A stretch of DNA of 64,000 nucleotides from Pontibacter burrus (GCF_010686685.1 NZ_JAAGWD010000006.1:124001-188000); one strand, 5' to 3'; positions 9,285 to 18,270 are shown, counted from the stretch's first letter. Notes: a model not told the origin generated them from the sequence alone. Translations and numbers: made by a program.

Positions 9285-9785
9285 TTAGTTTGTTTCTGCA
9301 GGTGTTGCCGCACGAATCCGCTTAGAAGCCGTTTTAATGGAGGCACGGACACGATTAAGTAGTTCACTCAATTGTTTTGCTTCTTCCTCGCTCAGACTAT
9401 GCATCAGGCTATCAAGCAAATCAAGTTCCGGCTCAATGGAAGCCATAAGCCGGTGCCCTTTCTCAGAGAGTACAATATTAACCAGGCGCTTGTCGTGCGG
9501 ATTTTGCTTTACATCAACAAACCCTTTGGCATTCAGACGGCTTACCAATCTGGATGTATCCGACATCTTATCGAGCATTTTGTCGCGCAGACCAGAAGTA
9601 GACAGTGGACTTGGGTAGTTGTCCCTTAAAATCCGAAGCGCATTATATTGCTGTGTGGTAAGGCCATAGCGTTTGAAGAAGCTCTCGTAGCCGTTAAAAA
9701 GGAATCCACACGTGTATAACAGGTTAAGACTTGCTTTCTGCCATTCGTTACGGATCTTAACCCCAACTTCATTTTCAAAATGCAT
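9285..9785 (-). CDS. MarR family transcriptional regulator
   Basis: 166 residues with a winged helix-turn-helix fold: FKRYGLTTQQYNALRILRDN, STSGLRDKMLDKMSDTSRLVSRLNAKG (recognition helix) and the wing VDVKQNPHDKRLVNIVLSEKG. MarR proteins are dimeric and often respond to small phenolic ligands or oxidation. One Cys (residue 26) is near the N-terminus. No obvious regulated neighbour is divergently placed: the upstream gene, a YjbR protein, is on the same strand 180 bases away. The target is unknown. Confidence 0.9.
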   Translation of the reverse strand: MHFENEVGVKIRNEWQKASLNLLYTCGFLFNGYESFFKRYGLTTQQYNALRILRDNYPSPLSTSGLRDKMLDKMSDTSRLVSRLNAKGFVDVKQNPHDKRLVNIVLSEKGHRLMASIEPELDLLDSLMHSLSEEEAKQLSELLNRVRASIKTASKRIRAATPAETN

Positions 9786-9965
9786 AAATAGATCTAAGGT
9801 GTGATGTAATGATAATTAAAAAACAGCAAACTACCAGATGAACGTACCAAAATTTACGACCAGCAACCGCATTCCCCCTACCAACTGCAATAAAATGTTT
9901 TTAGTTTCTATCTGATACGCCGCTTTACGTTGTACAACAGCTTATGTTATAGTTTTTACCCTGTA

Positions 9966-10319
9966 CTATAGATTATGCTCCCGCCTGACTTTTAAAGGCA
10001 GTTTAGCAACTACAAGCGCATACGATTCATCAATCATTTGTTGCAGCAAAGCATCATGCAAACCAGCTTCGGGAAGTACCGTATTCCAGTGTTGCTTGTT
10101 CATGTGATAGCCCGGCTTTACCTGCGGGTATTGCTCACGCAAAGCCACTGCTTTTTCCGGATCACATTTAAGGGCAATGCCGTTCTCAAATTCAGAAATA
10201 CTGCACAGTGCGTACATCTTGCCGGCTACTTTAAATACCAGCGTATCTTCATCAAAAGGCAGTTCTTCGGTGGTGGCCTGTTTGGTTAGGCAGTATTCCC
10301 TGAAAGCTTCTATGTGCAT
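9966..10319 (-). CDS. MmcQ/YjbR family DNA-binding protein (first of two in the window)
   Basis: 117 residues with the CyaY-like fold of the YjbR family: the N-terminal FREYCLTKQATTEELPFDEDTLVFKVAGKMYAL and the central GYHMNKQHWNTVLPEA are diagnostic. E. coli YjbR shows a double-wing DNA-binding fold, but the biological role is unsettled. A paralogue lies at 51480-51830; they share the fold but differ clearly in sequence. Confidence 0.85.
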   Translation of the reverse strand: MHIEAFREYCLTKQATTEELPFDEDTLVFKVAGKMYALCSISEFENGIALKCDPEKAVALREQYPQVKPGYHMNKQHWNTVLPEAGLHDALLQQMIDESYALVVAKLPLKVRREHNL

Positions 10320-10358
10320 TTGCCTGGTTTTAAATTTGTAAAGCGGGTTACAATGTAA

Positions 10359-10387
10359 TAAAAAAGGAGAACAAGTATGTTCTCCTT
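10359..10387 (-). terminator. Terminator of the small membrane-protein gene
   Basis: Perfect 10-bp stem AAGGAGAACA / TGTTCTCCTT with a 4-base loop. Read on the minus strand it is followed by six T residues, and it lies about 23 bases after the stop of the 54-codon gene. Confidence 0.82.
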
Positions 10388-10409
10388 AAAAATTTATCTG
10401 AACAGTAAA

Positions 10410-10574
10410 TTAAATATGCGTGATGATAAAGTAAATTATACCAGCCAGAAACATCAGAATCGATATTTTATTGATGGTGTGCATCGTCCGGATATTGAAG
10501 TTGGTTTTGCGGTTCGGGTCTTTTTTACGAAAAAAGTAGGTGGCTACTTCCGTGAAATCAAATAATCCCTTCAT
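10410..10574 (-). CDS. Small conserved membrane protein, DUF6728-like (54 residues)
   Basis: A 54-codon gene running from ATG at 10574 to TAA at 10410. The protein begins MKGLFDFTEVATYFFRKKD. The motif FFRKKDPNRKTNFNIRTMH is followed by a C-terminal membrane helix, INKISILMFLAGIIYFIITH. From memory this is the pattern of a tiny Bacteroidota-specific family (DUF6728), always a charged N-terminal segment plus one helix. The function is unknown. The gene has its own terminator and sits between ispG and the YjbR gene. The longer plus-strand frame in the same place (10377-10565) has no such features. Confidence 0.8.
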   Translation of the reverse strand: MKGLFDFTEVATYFFRKKDPNRKTNFNIRTMHTINKISILMFLAGIIYFIITHI

Positions 10575-10668
10575 ATATTTTCAGTTAACAGTTAGCATTG
10601 ATCAATTAGCAGAAACTATAGTTTGCTTTCCAGCCTTTATAATTTCTAATTAGCTATAGTTTGTTGTT

Positions 10669-12663
10669 TTAGTCCTCCAGTATAACAGGCTCAGTCCAGC
10701 GGTTGTCTTCCCGTATCAGCTCGATCAGTTCATCTACTGCCCTATCGGCAGGCACTGACTTTTTGATGACCGTCTGTCCGCGGTACAAGGCAATTTTATC
10801 TTTCCCAACCCCAACGTATCCATAGTCTGCATCGGCCATCTCGCCTGGTCCGTTCACAATACAACCCATTATACCAATCTTCACTCCTTTCAGGTGGTCG
10901 GTGCGTTTGCGGATCATGGCAGTAGTTTCCTGCAGGTCGAATAGTGTACGGCCGCAACTCGGGCAGCTGATGTACTCTGTTTTACTCATACGCGTACGTG
11001 CAGCCTGCAGTATACCAAAGCTAAGCTTATTCAGCGAATCTATCATTTGCAGCCACTCGGATTTCTCTTGCTCTGGTAACAGTTCAGTGCTTAGCATAAC
11101 GCCATCACCCAGGCCGTCAATCAGCAAACCACCTACATCTGTAGAGGCGTATAGTTGGATCTCATCGGATGTCAACTCACCGTAAGCACGCTTGATAATG
11201 CACGGCACCTGTACGCCATTGTTCATTAGCCTGAAAAAACATTTACGCAGTTCCGGCATGGCGTGGGCATTAGAGGTTTGCAACACCAGAACGGCAGTGC
11301 CATCTGTTTTAAGTTGATCCAGCAGCTGAGATGTAAGCTCGCTTATAGTTGCAAGTATAAAATTGAGCTTATGGTCGCGCGCTGTATTGGCCAGGTATTG
11401 TTCTGCTGATAACAGCGGATGCTTGTGCTCGCTTCTCTCTGACTTAAGCCACGAACTATAGTTTACGATCTCCTTCAGTCCATTTGGCAACATAAAGTTG
11501 ATCGGGTTATCGCCGGTGTAAATGTAATCAGCACCCAGATCGTTCATGTTAAACTTATCGAGCAGCATCGAGTACAAGTGGCCCACACATTTCAGGTCGG
11601 CGTACTGTACATCAGTTAATCTGCTCAGGTCTGCAATTACACGCGGTACGTTCTGCCCGCCCAGGTTTTCAGTTTCTATCGTTTCCCTGCGGTGGTACTG
11701 GAACGGATCAATCGGAACATTACAGATAGGTTTTATCGGGTCAGCTTGCTCTGCTCGGTTTGTATAGCGGTCGATCAGCGCTTTCGCTACCGGTGCTTCT
11801 GCTTCAGGAGCCTCTGTTAACGAAACTCGAACAGTATCGCCAAGGCCATCTTCCAGCAATGTACCAATACCTACAGCTGATTTAATGCGACCATCTTCTG
11901 CTTCGCCGGCTTCGGTTACGCCCAAGTGCAGTGGGTATGGCTGCAATTCTTCTTCATCAAGTTTCTGCACCAACAATCGATAAGCCTGCACCATTACCTG
12001 CGTGTTCGATGCCTTCATTGAGATCACCAGGTCATAGTACCCTTCCGCTTCACAGATCCGGATAAACTCCAGCGCACTTTCCACCATGCCCAGCGGTGTA
12101 TCGCCATAGCGGCTCAAAATTCTATCCGAAAGCGAGCCGTGGTTCGTACCAATGCGCATGGCAGTTCCGTGCTCTTTACAGATGCGTACCAGCGGCACAA
12201 AGCGGTCACGAATACGGTTTAGCTCCGCCTGATAGGTTTCGTCATTATATTCAATTAACTCGAACTTCTTCTTGTCAGCATAGTTACCCGGGTTCACACG
12301 CACTTTCTCAACTATACGGGCAGCAACTTCAGCGGCGTTAGGGGTAAAATGGATGTCCGCAACAAGGGGTACACTATAGCCACGCCTGCGCAGTTCTTCC
12401 TTAATATGCTTCAGGTTTTCAGCTTCCTTAATGCTTGGCGCCGTAATCCGGATATATTCGCAACCCGCCTCGATCATGCGGATACACTGCTCCACAGAGC
12501 CTATAGTATCCATCGTGTCCACGGTGGTCATCGACTGTACCCTGATCGGGTAATCGCCACCCATCGGAACGCCCCCAATATTAACAACGCGTGTTTTACG
12601 GCGCTTGTATTCCGTCAGGCTCGGGCAATAATTCTTGTTCATCTGGTCGATCTCGCAATTCAT
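10669..12663 (-). CDS. ispG: 4-Hydroxy-3-methylbut-2-en-1-yl diphosphate synthase, long form
   Basis: The penultimate enzyme of the MEP isoprenoid pathway, converting MEcPP to HMBPP with a [4Fe-4S] cluster. At 664 residues it is the long, plant/Chlamydia/Bacteroidota form, with an extra domain between the TIM barrel (about 1-290) and the reductase-like domain (about 560-664). Cluster ligands are visible as Cys567 and Cys570 (CPSCGRTLFDLQ), Cys601 and Glu608 (GCIVNGPGEM). The barrel starts with VGGVPMGGDYPIRVQSMTT. The insert domain is at about 290-555. The gene is monocistronic on the minus strand. Confidence 0.97.
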   Translation of the reverse strand: MNCEIDQMNKNYCPSLTEYKRRKTRVVNIGGVPMGGDYPIRVQSMTTVDTMDTIGSVEQCIRMIEAGCEYIRITAPSIKEAENLKHIKEELRRRGYSVPLVADIHFTPNAAEVAARIVEKVRVNPGNYADKKKFELIEYNDETYQAELNRIRDRFVPLVRICKEHGTAMRIGTNHGSLSDRILSRYGDTPLGMVESALEFIRICEAEGYYDLVISMKASNTQVMVQAYRLLVQKLDEEELQPYPLHLGVTEAGEAEDGRIKSAVGIGTLLEDGLGDTVRVSLTEAPEAEAPVAKALIDRYTNRAEQADPIKPICNVPIDPFQYHRRETIETENLGGQNVPRVIADLSRLTDVQYADLKCVGHLYSMLLDKFNMNDLGADYIYTGDNPINFMLPNGLKEIVNYSSWLKSERSEHKHPLLSAEQYLANTARDHKLNFILATISELTSQLLDQLKTDGTAVLVLQTSNAHAMPELRKCFFRLMNNGVQVPCIIKRAYGELTSDEIQLYASTDVGGLLIDGLGDGVMLSTELLPEQEKSEWLQMIDSLNKLSFGILQAARTRMSKTEYISCPSCGRTLFDLQETTAMIRKRTDHLKGVKIGIMGCIVNGPGEMADADYGYVGVGKDKIALYRGQTVIKKSVPADRAVDELIELIREDNRWTEPVILED

Positions 12664-12770
12664 CTATCTCTTAACTAAAGTTGCGTCTGCTTTGTTCAAA
12701 GGGTACTTCACGTAAAATTAGCTTTTATTCGGGACAACTATAAACGCCATAGTTTTAAAAATACGTATAC

Positions 12771-13169
12771 ATGTATATATGGAGTAAAATCATGATACAT
12801 ATGGGCGCGTTTATACCTGGCAACACCCAGCGTCAGCTCAAGGAGTTGCTGCAGTGGGGAAAAGTGCGGCACGAGCAACTCAGCCATGCCATTCTCATTA
12901 CCAAAGATTCGGTTTTGGGCTATCTGAAACGCCAGCTCCAGAAAGGCAATTTCGAGGCTGTGCTGGATGTGCTGGAAGGAAAGCCAATGACCTCAAGTGG
13001 ACGCGCTTTGCATCACGAGCTCCAGAACCATATTGCTGATAACCTTATGCTTCAACTACGGATCGGTAAAGTGCTAGCTGTGAGTATGTCCATTATTATT
13101 CTCCCGCTTATTCTCGCCAAACTTAGCGATGTGGTGCTGGATAAGTTTAAGGAAATAACAGAAGAGTAA
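12771..13169 (+). CDS. Hypothetical protein with C-terminal membrane helix
   Basis: I do not recognise this 132-residue protein. An amphipathic, mostly helical region (RQLKELLQWGKVRHEQLSHA and GYLKRQLQKGNFEAVLDVLEG) is followed near residues 100-120 by a single hydrophobic helix (VLAVSMSIIILPLILAKL) and a short charged tail. A start at the second ATG, near 12792 (MIHMGAFIPGN), is equally possible. Composition and codon use resemble the neighbours. It sits between ispG (divergent) and repeat copy 2 and might be an orphan gene. Confidence 0.5.
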   Translation: MYIWSKIMIHMGAFIPGNTQRQLKELLQWGKVRHEQLSHAILITKDSVLGYLKRQLQKGNFEAVLDVLEGKPMTSSGRALHHELQNHIADNLMLQLRIGKVLAVSMSIIILPLILAKLSDVVLDKFKEITEE

Positions 13170-13205
13170 CCGAACCCTTCAATTTATGATTACTTTCCGC
13201 TATTC

Positions 13206-13905
13206 TTGTTTGTCATCCTGAAAGGATCTTGTGGGCAAACCACAAAGGCTCATACTATAGTTTTATAGTTGCTGTAAGTCCAACCACCCCTAACCCCTCC
13301 TTGTCTAAGGCGGGGAGCTTTATAGACTTTGCTATAGTAGATTTATAGTTCTATAGTTTCTTTTTTAACCCACCCCTGCCCCTCCCAAGAGGGGAATTCT
13401 GCTACTGCTATAGTTTGTATGAACATTCTATAGTTACCGACCACGAGCAGGCAGGCGCAGCCTGCCCCACGGAACTACTACCATGGAAAAGCTACGAGCT
13501 ATAGTTGATCAATTAAACTATAGATTAGCTATCGATTGATTTCAGTCTTTGGGTTGAGCGCCTTGTAGATTTCTGGTGGCGCCAGGCATTGTGAGGCACG
13601 AGCAAAGGAAATGTACACCGCGCGATGCCCAAAGACGGGGCCTCGCGGCCGTGAGCGCACCAAAACGGGATTGAAATGATAGGTAAGTAAAGCTCTCAGG
13701 ATCAGTAGTAACTTTAGCACGAACTGCTTGTGTCAGGTAACAGGTAGTGGTAACTATAGAATGGTTGCTTCAACTATAATCTGAGATAGATTTCTCACGT
13801 TGTTCGAAATGACAATTCAGAAAAGGTCATATAAGATGCCTTGACTATCGCTCGACATGACAGCAAATAATCTATAATTCCTGAAACAACATCAACTATA
13901 GCATT
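13206..13905. repeat. Mosaic intergenic repeat, copy 2 (inverted relative to 1976-2530)
   Basis: This ~790-bp gene-free gap before glnN holds a TGTCATCCTGA module (near 13210) and a CACCCCTAACCCCTCC module. The core that matches the reverse complement of about 2058-2530 follows, then TTTCTCAC...GTTCGAAATGACA and CTATCGCTCGACATGACAG modules. The long-stem arms GTCTTTGGG (13545-13553) and CCCAAAGAC (13628-13636) are conserved. A 63-codon minus-strand frame spans the core (13529-13720) and a similar frame exists in copy 1, but I regard coding as doubtful. Seven CTATAG palindromes crowd into 13255-13520. Confidence 0.8.
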
Positions 13906-13910
13906 TAAAT

Positions 13911-13940
13911 AAAAAAGGACGTCCTTACAGACGCCCCTTT
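13911..13940 (-). terminator. Terminator of glnN
   Basis: An imperfect stem (AAAGGACGTC with GACGCCCCTTT) separated by about 6 bases. On the minus strand it ends in a run of T, and it lies 20-50 bases after the glnN stop. Confidence 0.7.
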
Positions 13941-13961
13941 CCAAGATAAAACTCAATATTA

Positions 13962-16151
13962 TTAGTTACGGAACATCAGTTCACGATACTTCACTAAAGG
14001 CCAATCCTCATCATCAACCATCAGTTCCAGCTTATCTACACTATTGCGGATAACATCGAAATAGGTGAAAACCTCTTCGCGGTACATGATCGCTTTATCG
14101 CGCACATCTTCCAGTTTATTAGCTACTTTACGGGTTTTAATCATGTCCACCACATTGCGCTGAATGAGGGATATATGACGGGAAATACGCTTGATACTCT
14201 CCAGGGTAGTCTCAATGTACTCATCCTCAAGCCCAAGTTCTTTTAAGCCGCGAATGTTCTGGATCAGTTTATTTTGATATGCGATTGCTGTCGGGATAAC
14301 GTGGTTCATGGCCACATCGCCCATTACACGCGATTCGATCTGAATTTTCTTGATGTAATCTTCCAGGAGAATCTCGTGGCGTGCCTCCAGTTCTATTGCC
14401 GTAAAAATACCGTGGCGGGCAAAAAGCTCAATTACTTCCGGACGGTGATATACATCCAGCGCTAACGGTGTCGACTTGATATTAGACAAACCACGGCGTG
14501 CTGCTTCTTCTTCCCACTCGCTGGAGTAACCATTTCCTTCAAAACGGATAGCCTTTGATGCAACCACATACTCGCGCAGCACCTGAATAATGGCCAGCTC
14601 TTTCTTCATTCCTTTCTCAATCAGTGCATCTACCTCTGTGCGGAACTCGATCAGCTGATCGGCAACGATCGTGTTTAGTACCGTCATGGATGAAGAACTG
14701 TTGGCTGAAGAACCTACCGCACGGAATTCGAATTTATTACCGGTAAAGGCAAATGGTGATGTGCGGTTACGGTCTGTGTTGTCACGAAGTACTTCTGGAA
14801 TGCGGTCGATACCCAGTTTCAGGTACATGTTGTCGCCTTTTTCCATTGGTACTTTAGAGGTACGCTCCAGTTCATCTAAAACCGCAGATAGCTGCTGCCC
14901 AACAAACACCGACATAATAGCTGGCGGCGCTTCATTAGCACCCAGGCGGTGGTCGTTGCTGGCCGAAGCTATACTTGCACGAAGCAGGTCGGCATGTTTA
15001 TGCACGGCCATTACCGTGTTAATGAAGAAAGTAAGGAACTGCAGGTTCTCTTTCGGCTTTTTGCCCGGGCTCAGCAGGTTAACGCCTGTATTGGTGCTAA
15101 GTGCCCAGTTGTTGTGCTTACCGCTGCCGTTTACGCCTTTATATGGTTTTTCGTGAAGTAAAACTTTAAAGTTATGACGTTCCGCAACACGGCCCATGAT
15201 ATCCATTAGCAACTGGTTGTGGTCTACGGCAAGGTTGGCGTCTTCGTAAGTTGGGGCGCACTCAAATTGGTTAGGAGCAACTTCATTGTGGCGGGTGCGC
15301 AGTGGTATACCCAGCTTCCAGGCAGATTTCTCAAAATCAACCATAAATGCATGCACACGGCTCGGGATAGCCCCGAAGTAATGATCTTCCAACTGCTGGC
15401 CTTTTGCCGGGGCGTGCCCAAATAAGGTACGGCCGGTAACCACCATGTCAGGGCGGGCTTCGTAAAGCGAGCGGTCCACCAGGAAGTACTCCTGCTCTAT
15501 ACCCAGCGTAGTATTTACTTTGGTTACGTCCTTATCAAAATACTGGCAAACCGGCAATGCAGCATTGCTCAGCAGGTTCAGTGATTTTAACAAAGGTGTT
15601 TTATAATCCAGGGCTTCGCCTGTGTAAGAAACAAATATAGTTGGGATACACAGCGTTTTAGCACCAGCGTTCTCGATCAGGAAGGCAGGTGAAGAAGGGT
15701 CCCAGGCACTATAGCCACGTGCCTCAAACGTATTACGGATACCACCGCTTGGGAAAGACGATGCATCAGGTTCCTGCTGTACCAGCGCGCTTCCTCTGAA
15801 ACTTTCAATAGCTTCTCCATCAGGCGTAAGATCAAAGAAAGAGTCATGTTTTTCGGCTGTAGCACCATTAAGTGGCTGAAACCAGTGCGTATAGTGTGTT
15901 GCACCCTTGCTCATGGCCCAGGTTTTCATGGCTGCGGCTACTGCATCAGCCAGGTTACGATCTACCTGTTCGCCTGCTTCAATTGTTCTGGCCAGTTTTT
16001 TATAGTACTCCGATGAAAGCGTTGCGCGCATTGCCTGCATGCTGAAGACGTTTTCTCCGAAATAATCAGAAATGATGTGGGAAGGAAGATTTACTTCACA
16101 GGGTTTGCGCTGGCTTACCAGCTCAAGTGCTTTAAAACGAAGTGTTGCCAT
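13962..16151 (-). CDS. glnN: Glutamine synthetase type III (GlnN)
   Basis: Assimilates ammonia into glutamine. About 729 residues, the size of type III enzymes and much longer than type I. Visible are HYTHWFQPLNGATAEKHDSF, the EQEYFLVD glutamate-binding strand, ANQFECAPTYEDANLA-like segment (NEVAPNQFECAP), the HEKPYKGVNGSGKHNNWAL ammonium/ATP site and NRTSPFAFTGNKFEFRAVGS. I place the start at ATG 16151 (MATLRFKALELVSQ) rather than the GTG at 16184, because a TAATTTTG -7 element overlaps that GTG. Two paired dyads upstream (16219-16240 and 16270-16293) suggest nitrogen-responsive control. Confidence 0.95.
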   Translation of the reverse strand: MATLRFKALELVSQRKPCEVNLPSHIISDYFGENVFSMQAMRATLSSEYYKKLARTIEAGEQVDRNLADAVAAAMKTWAMSKGATHYTHWFQPLNGATAEKHDSFFDLTPDGEAIESFRGSALVQQEPDASSFPSGGIRNTFEARGYSAWDPSSPAFLIENAGAKTLCIPTIFVSYTGEALDYKTPLLKSLNLLSNAALPVCQYFDKDVTKVNTTLGIEQEYFLVDRSLYEARPDMVVTGRTLFGHAPAKGQQLEDHYFGAIPSRVHAFMVDFEKSAWKLGIPLRTRHNEVAPNQFECAPTYEDANLAVDHNQLLMDIMGRVAERHNFKVLLHEKPYKGVNGSGKHNNWALSTNTGVNLLSPGKKPKENLQFLTFFINTVMAVHKHADLLRASIASASNDHRLGANEAPPAIMSVFVGQQLSAVLDELERTSKVPMEKGDNMYLKLGIDRIPEVLRDNTDRNRTSPFAFTGNKFEFRAVGSSANSSSSMTVLNTIVADQLIEFRTEVDALIEKGMKKELAIIQVLREYVVASKAIRFEGNGYSSEWEEEAARRGLSNIKSTPLALDVYHRPEVIELFARHGIFTAIELEARHEILLEDYIKKIQIESRVMGDVAMNHVIPTAIAYQNKLIQNIRGLKELGLEDEYIETTLESIKRISRHISLIQRNVVDMIKTRKVANKLEDVRDKAIMYREEVFTYFDVIRNSVDKLELMVDDEDWPLVKYRELMFRN

Positions 16152-16183
16152 TGGGTTTTTGGGTTGGGTGATGTTTGATGTCA

Positions 16184-16191
16184 CAAAATTA
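16184..16191 (-). promoter_or_regulatory. -7 element of the glnN promoter
   Basis: On the minus strand this reads TAATTTTG, matching the Bacteroidota TAnnTTTG consensus. A TTG about 18 bases further upstream could serve as the -33 element. It places transcription start about 25 bases before ATG 16151. Confidence 0.6.
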
Positions 16192-16218
16192 GGAGAAAAA
16201 TTTTATGCACAACTAAAG

Positions 16219-16240
16219 CACCCTATTTTTTTAAGGGGTG
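16219..16240. promoter_or_regulatory. Putative operator dyad 1 upstream of glnN
   Basis: The 22-bp inverted repeat has arms CACCCTA and AAGGGGTG around an all-T centre. It lies about 40 bp upstream of the glnN -7 element and is paired with a second similar dyad 52 bp away centre to centre. Confidence 0.55.
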
Positions 16241-16269
16241 TTTTGAAAATTTATATACATTTTCTAGAT

Positions 16270-16293
16270 CACCCCTATAATTAAGTAGGGATG
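16270..16293. promoter_or_regulatory. Putative operator dyad 2 upstream of glnN
   Basis: The arms CACCCCTA and TAGGGATG surround an 8-base AT-rich centre. Its architecture matches dyad 1, and the 52-bp spacing equals about five helical turns, so both would face the same side of the DNA. Confidence 0.55.
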
Positions 16294-16383
16294 TGTTTGA
16301 AAACACTCCACTTTCTTCAATAAACCCTATAGTTTATAACACCCTCCATTGATTTTTTCCTACGGAATCTACAATAGATAATT

Positions 16384-16418
16384 TTTGTTAGAAACGGGCA
16401 GCTAACTGCTTATCTTTG
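16384..16418 (+). promoter_or_regulatory. Promoter of the LTA-synthase-like gene (probably leaderless)
   Basis: TTTG at 16384-16387 and TATCTTTG at 16411-16418 fit the -33/-7 pattern of the Bacteroidota primary sigma factor, with 23 bases between them. The GTG start codon begins only 4 bases after the -7 element, leaving essentially no untranslated leader. Confidence 0.6.
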
Positions 16419-16422
16419 CACC

Positions 16423-18270
16423 GTGAAAAAAGACCTTTACTTTCAGCCCTTATATTTCCTGTTCTGGGTTTTCTTTTTTATAGTTTCCAGGGCGGCATTT
16501 TTATTATACCATGCCGATAACAGCGCAGAGCTAACTATAGCCGAACTGGCTGGTACTTTCTGGTATGGCTCTAAGCTTGATTTATCTTTTGCGTCTTACC
16601 TGAGCGCTATTCCCTTTATACTTGCTTTTGTAGGCTATTTATGGAAACGCTTTCCGGCTGCGGGCATTATTCGCTGGTATACTTTTGTGTTGCTGGGAAT
16701 TTTGTCTGTGATACTCGCTGCCGACCTGGAGCTATATTCTTACTGGGGCTTCCGGATTGATGCAACTCCCCTGCAGTATCTGAACACGCCTGCTGAAATG
16801 GCTGCATCAGCTGGATCTGCTCCACTCTTCCTGCTTTCCTTTGTAGCCCTGGCCTTAACGGGCGTATTTGTGCTTGTTTACAAGCTATTTTTTGATCTTA
16901 CTAAATTCAGAACACTGCATTTCAGCTGGCTAGCTGCCGGACTTGCTTTCTTTATGATTGCCCTGCTTATTTTGCCGATGCGTGGGGGCATACAGCAAAT
17001 CCCGATAAACCAGAGCATTGCCTACTTCTCCGACAGACCATTTACCAATCACGCCAGCCTGAATATGTCGTGGAATCTGATGCACTCTATGCTGAAATAT
17101 GGCGAGACTAGTGAGAACCCATATTTGTACCTGCCAGCCGATTCGGCAGAACAGAAAGTACAGCAACTATACGGATCTGTAGCTCCGGACTCAGCACAGC
17201 ATCAGGTGGTAAAGCCGGGTAAGCCCAATGTTCTTTTCATCATTCTGGAAAGCTATACTGCTAAACTGGTTGGTCATTTAGGCGGTGAAAAAGGAATTAC
17301 CCCTAACCTGGACAAGCTGGCAGCTCAAGGCGTAACGTTTACAAACTTTTATGCCAGCGGCGACCGAAGCCAGAAGGGCATGGTAGCGATCTTAAGCGGT
17401 TATCCGGTGCAGCCAGCCACATCTATCGTTAAAGTCCCTAAAAAATCTGAAAAACTTCCGCAACTAAGTCGCACGTTTGAAGCGCTGGGGTACAAGACGA
17501 GTTTCTTTTATGGCGGTGAGCTGGAGTTTGCCAACCTGAAATCTTATTTCGTGAATGGCGGCTACGATAAGCTGATAGATAAGTATGCTTTCCCTGCAGA
17601 GAGCTATAACAGCAAATGGGGCGCACACGACCATGTGCTGTTCGACAGGGTACTGCAGGATCTTAACGAAGAAAAAGAGCCGTTTTTCAGTACCGTTTAT
17701 ACCTTGAGCAGTCACGAGCCTTTTGAAATTCCGATTGAGCCTAAGTTTGCAGGGAATGATGTGCCGAATAAGTTCAGAAATAGCGTGTACTACACGGACT
17801 GGGCGCTGGGCCGTTTTGTGAAGGAAGCTAAGAAACAGTCCTGGTGGCAAAACACACTGGTAGTTATAGTTGCAGATCACGGTCACCCGCTTCCTGCCGA
17901 AGATCCGAACCATGCGCCATCTAAATTCAAAATACCGTTGATACTGACAGGTGGTGCCATGGCCGTACAGAACGAGCGAATAAATGCACTGGGCTCACAA
18001 ACTGATATTGCTGCTACTTTGCTGGCACAGCTACATATACCATATAAACAGGACTATGTTTGGAGCCGGAACTTACTCGCTCCTACCCAAAACCCATTTG
18101 CTTTCTATGTTTTTCAGGATGGCTTTGGATACATTACCCCGGCCGGCGAAGTGACTTTCGACAATGCATCTAAAAGAGTGATAACCCGCGATGAAGGTGT
18201 AACAGACGAGCAGCTCGAAATGGGTAAAGCCTACCTGCAATACTCATTCGCCGATTTTCTTACTAAATAA
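16423..18270 (+). CDS. LTA synthase family membrane sulfatase/phosphoglycerol transferase
   Basis: A 615-residue inner-membrane protein. Five hydrophobic segments in the first ~190 residues (for example FLFWVFFFIVSRAAFLLY) anchor a periplasmic sulfatase-fold domain. That domain starts at PNVLFIILESYTAKLVG, where Thr replaces the usual nucleophile region of arylsulfatases. It continues through TNFYASGDRSQKGMVAILSG and VVIVADHGHPLPAEDPNHAP. Gram-positive relatives polymerise glycerol phosphate; in Bacteroidota the substrate is unknown, perhaps a periplasmic glycan or lipid. The GTG start follows a promoter -7 element directly. Confidence 0.88.
   Translation: MKKDLYFQPLYFLFWVFFFIVSRAAFLLYHADNSAELTIAELAGTFWYGSKLDLSFASYLSAIPFILAFVGYLWKRFPAAGIIRWYTFVLLGILSVILAADLELYSYWGFRIDATPLQYLNTPAEMAASAGSAPLFLLSFVALALTGVFVLVYKLFFDLTKFRTLHFSWLAAGLAFFMIALLILPMRGGIQQIPINQSIAYFSDRPFTNHASLNMSWNLMHSMLKYGETSENPYLYLPADSAEQKVQQLYGSVAPDSAQHQVVKPGKPNVLFIILESYTAKLVGHLGGEKGITPNLDKLAAQGVTFTNFYASGDRSQKGMVAILSGYPVQPATSIVKVPKKSEKLPQLSRTFEALGYKTSFFYGGELEFANLKSYFVNGGYDKLIDKYAFPAESYNSKWGAHDHVLFDRVLQDLNEEKEPFFSTVYTLSSHEPFEIPIEPKFAGNDVPNKFRNSVYYTDWALGRFVKEAKKQSWWQNTLVVIVADHGHPLPAEDPNHAPSKFKIPLILTGGAMAVQNERINALGSQTDIAATLLAQLHIPYKQDYVWSRNLLAPTQNPFAFYVFQDGFGYITPAGEVTFDNASKRVITRDEGVTDEQLEMGKAYLQYSFADFLTK

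Noticed and set aside
10377-10565. 62-codon plus-strand frame
   Set aside because: It overlaps a minus-strand gene with a conserved motif, membrane helix and terminator; the plus frame has no recognisable features.
13529-13720. 63-codon minus-strand frame in the repeat
   Set aside because: A similar frame exists in the inverted copy, but the sequence is a mosaic of dispersed repeats and no start or ribosome site is convincing.
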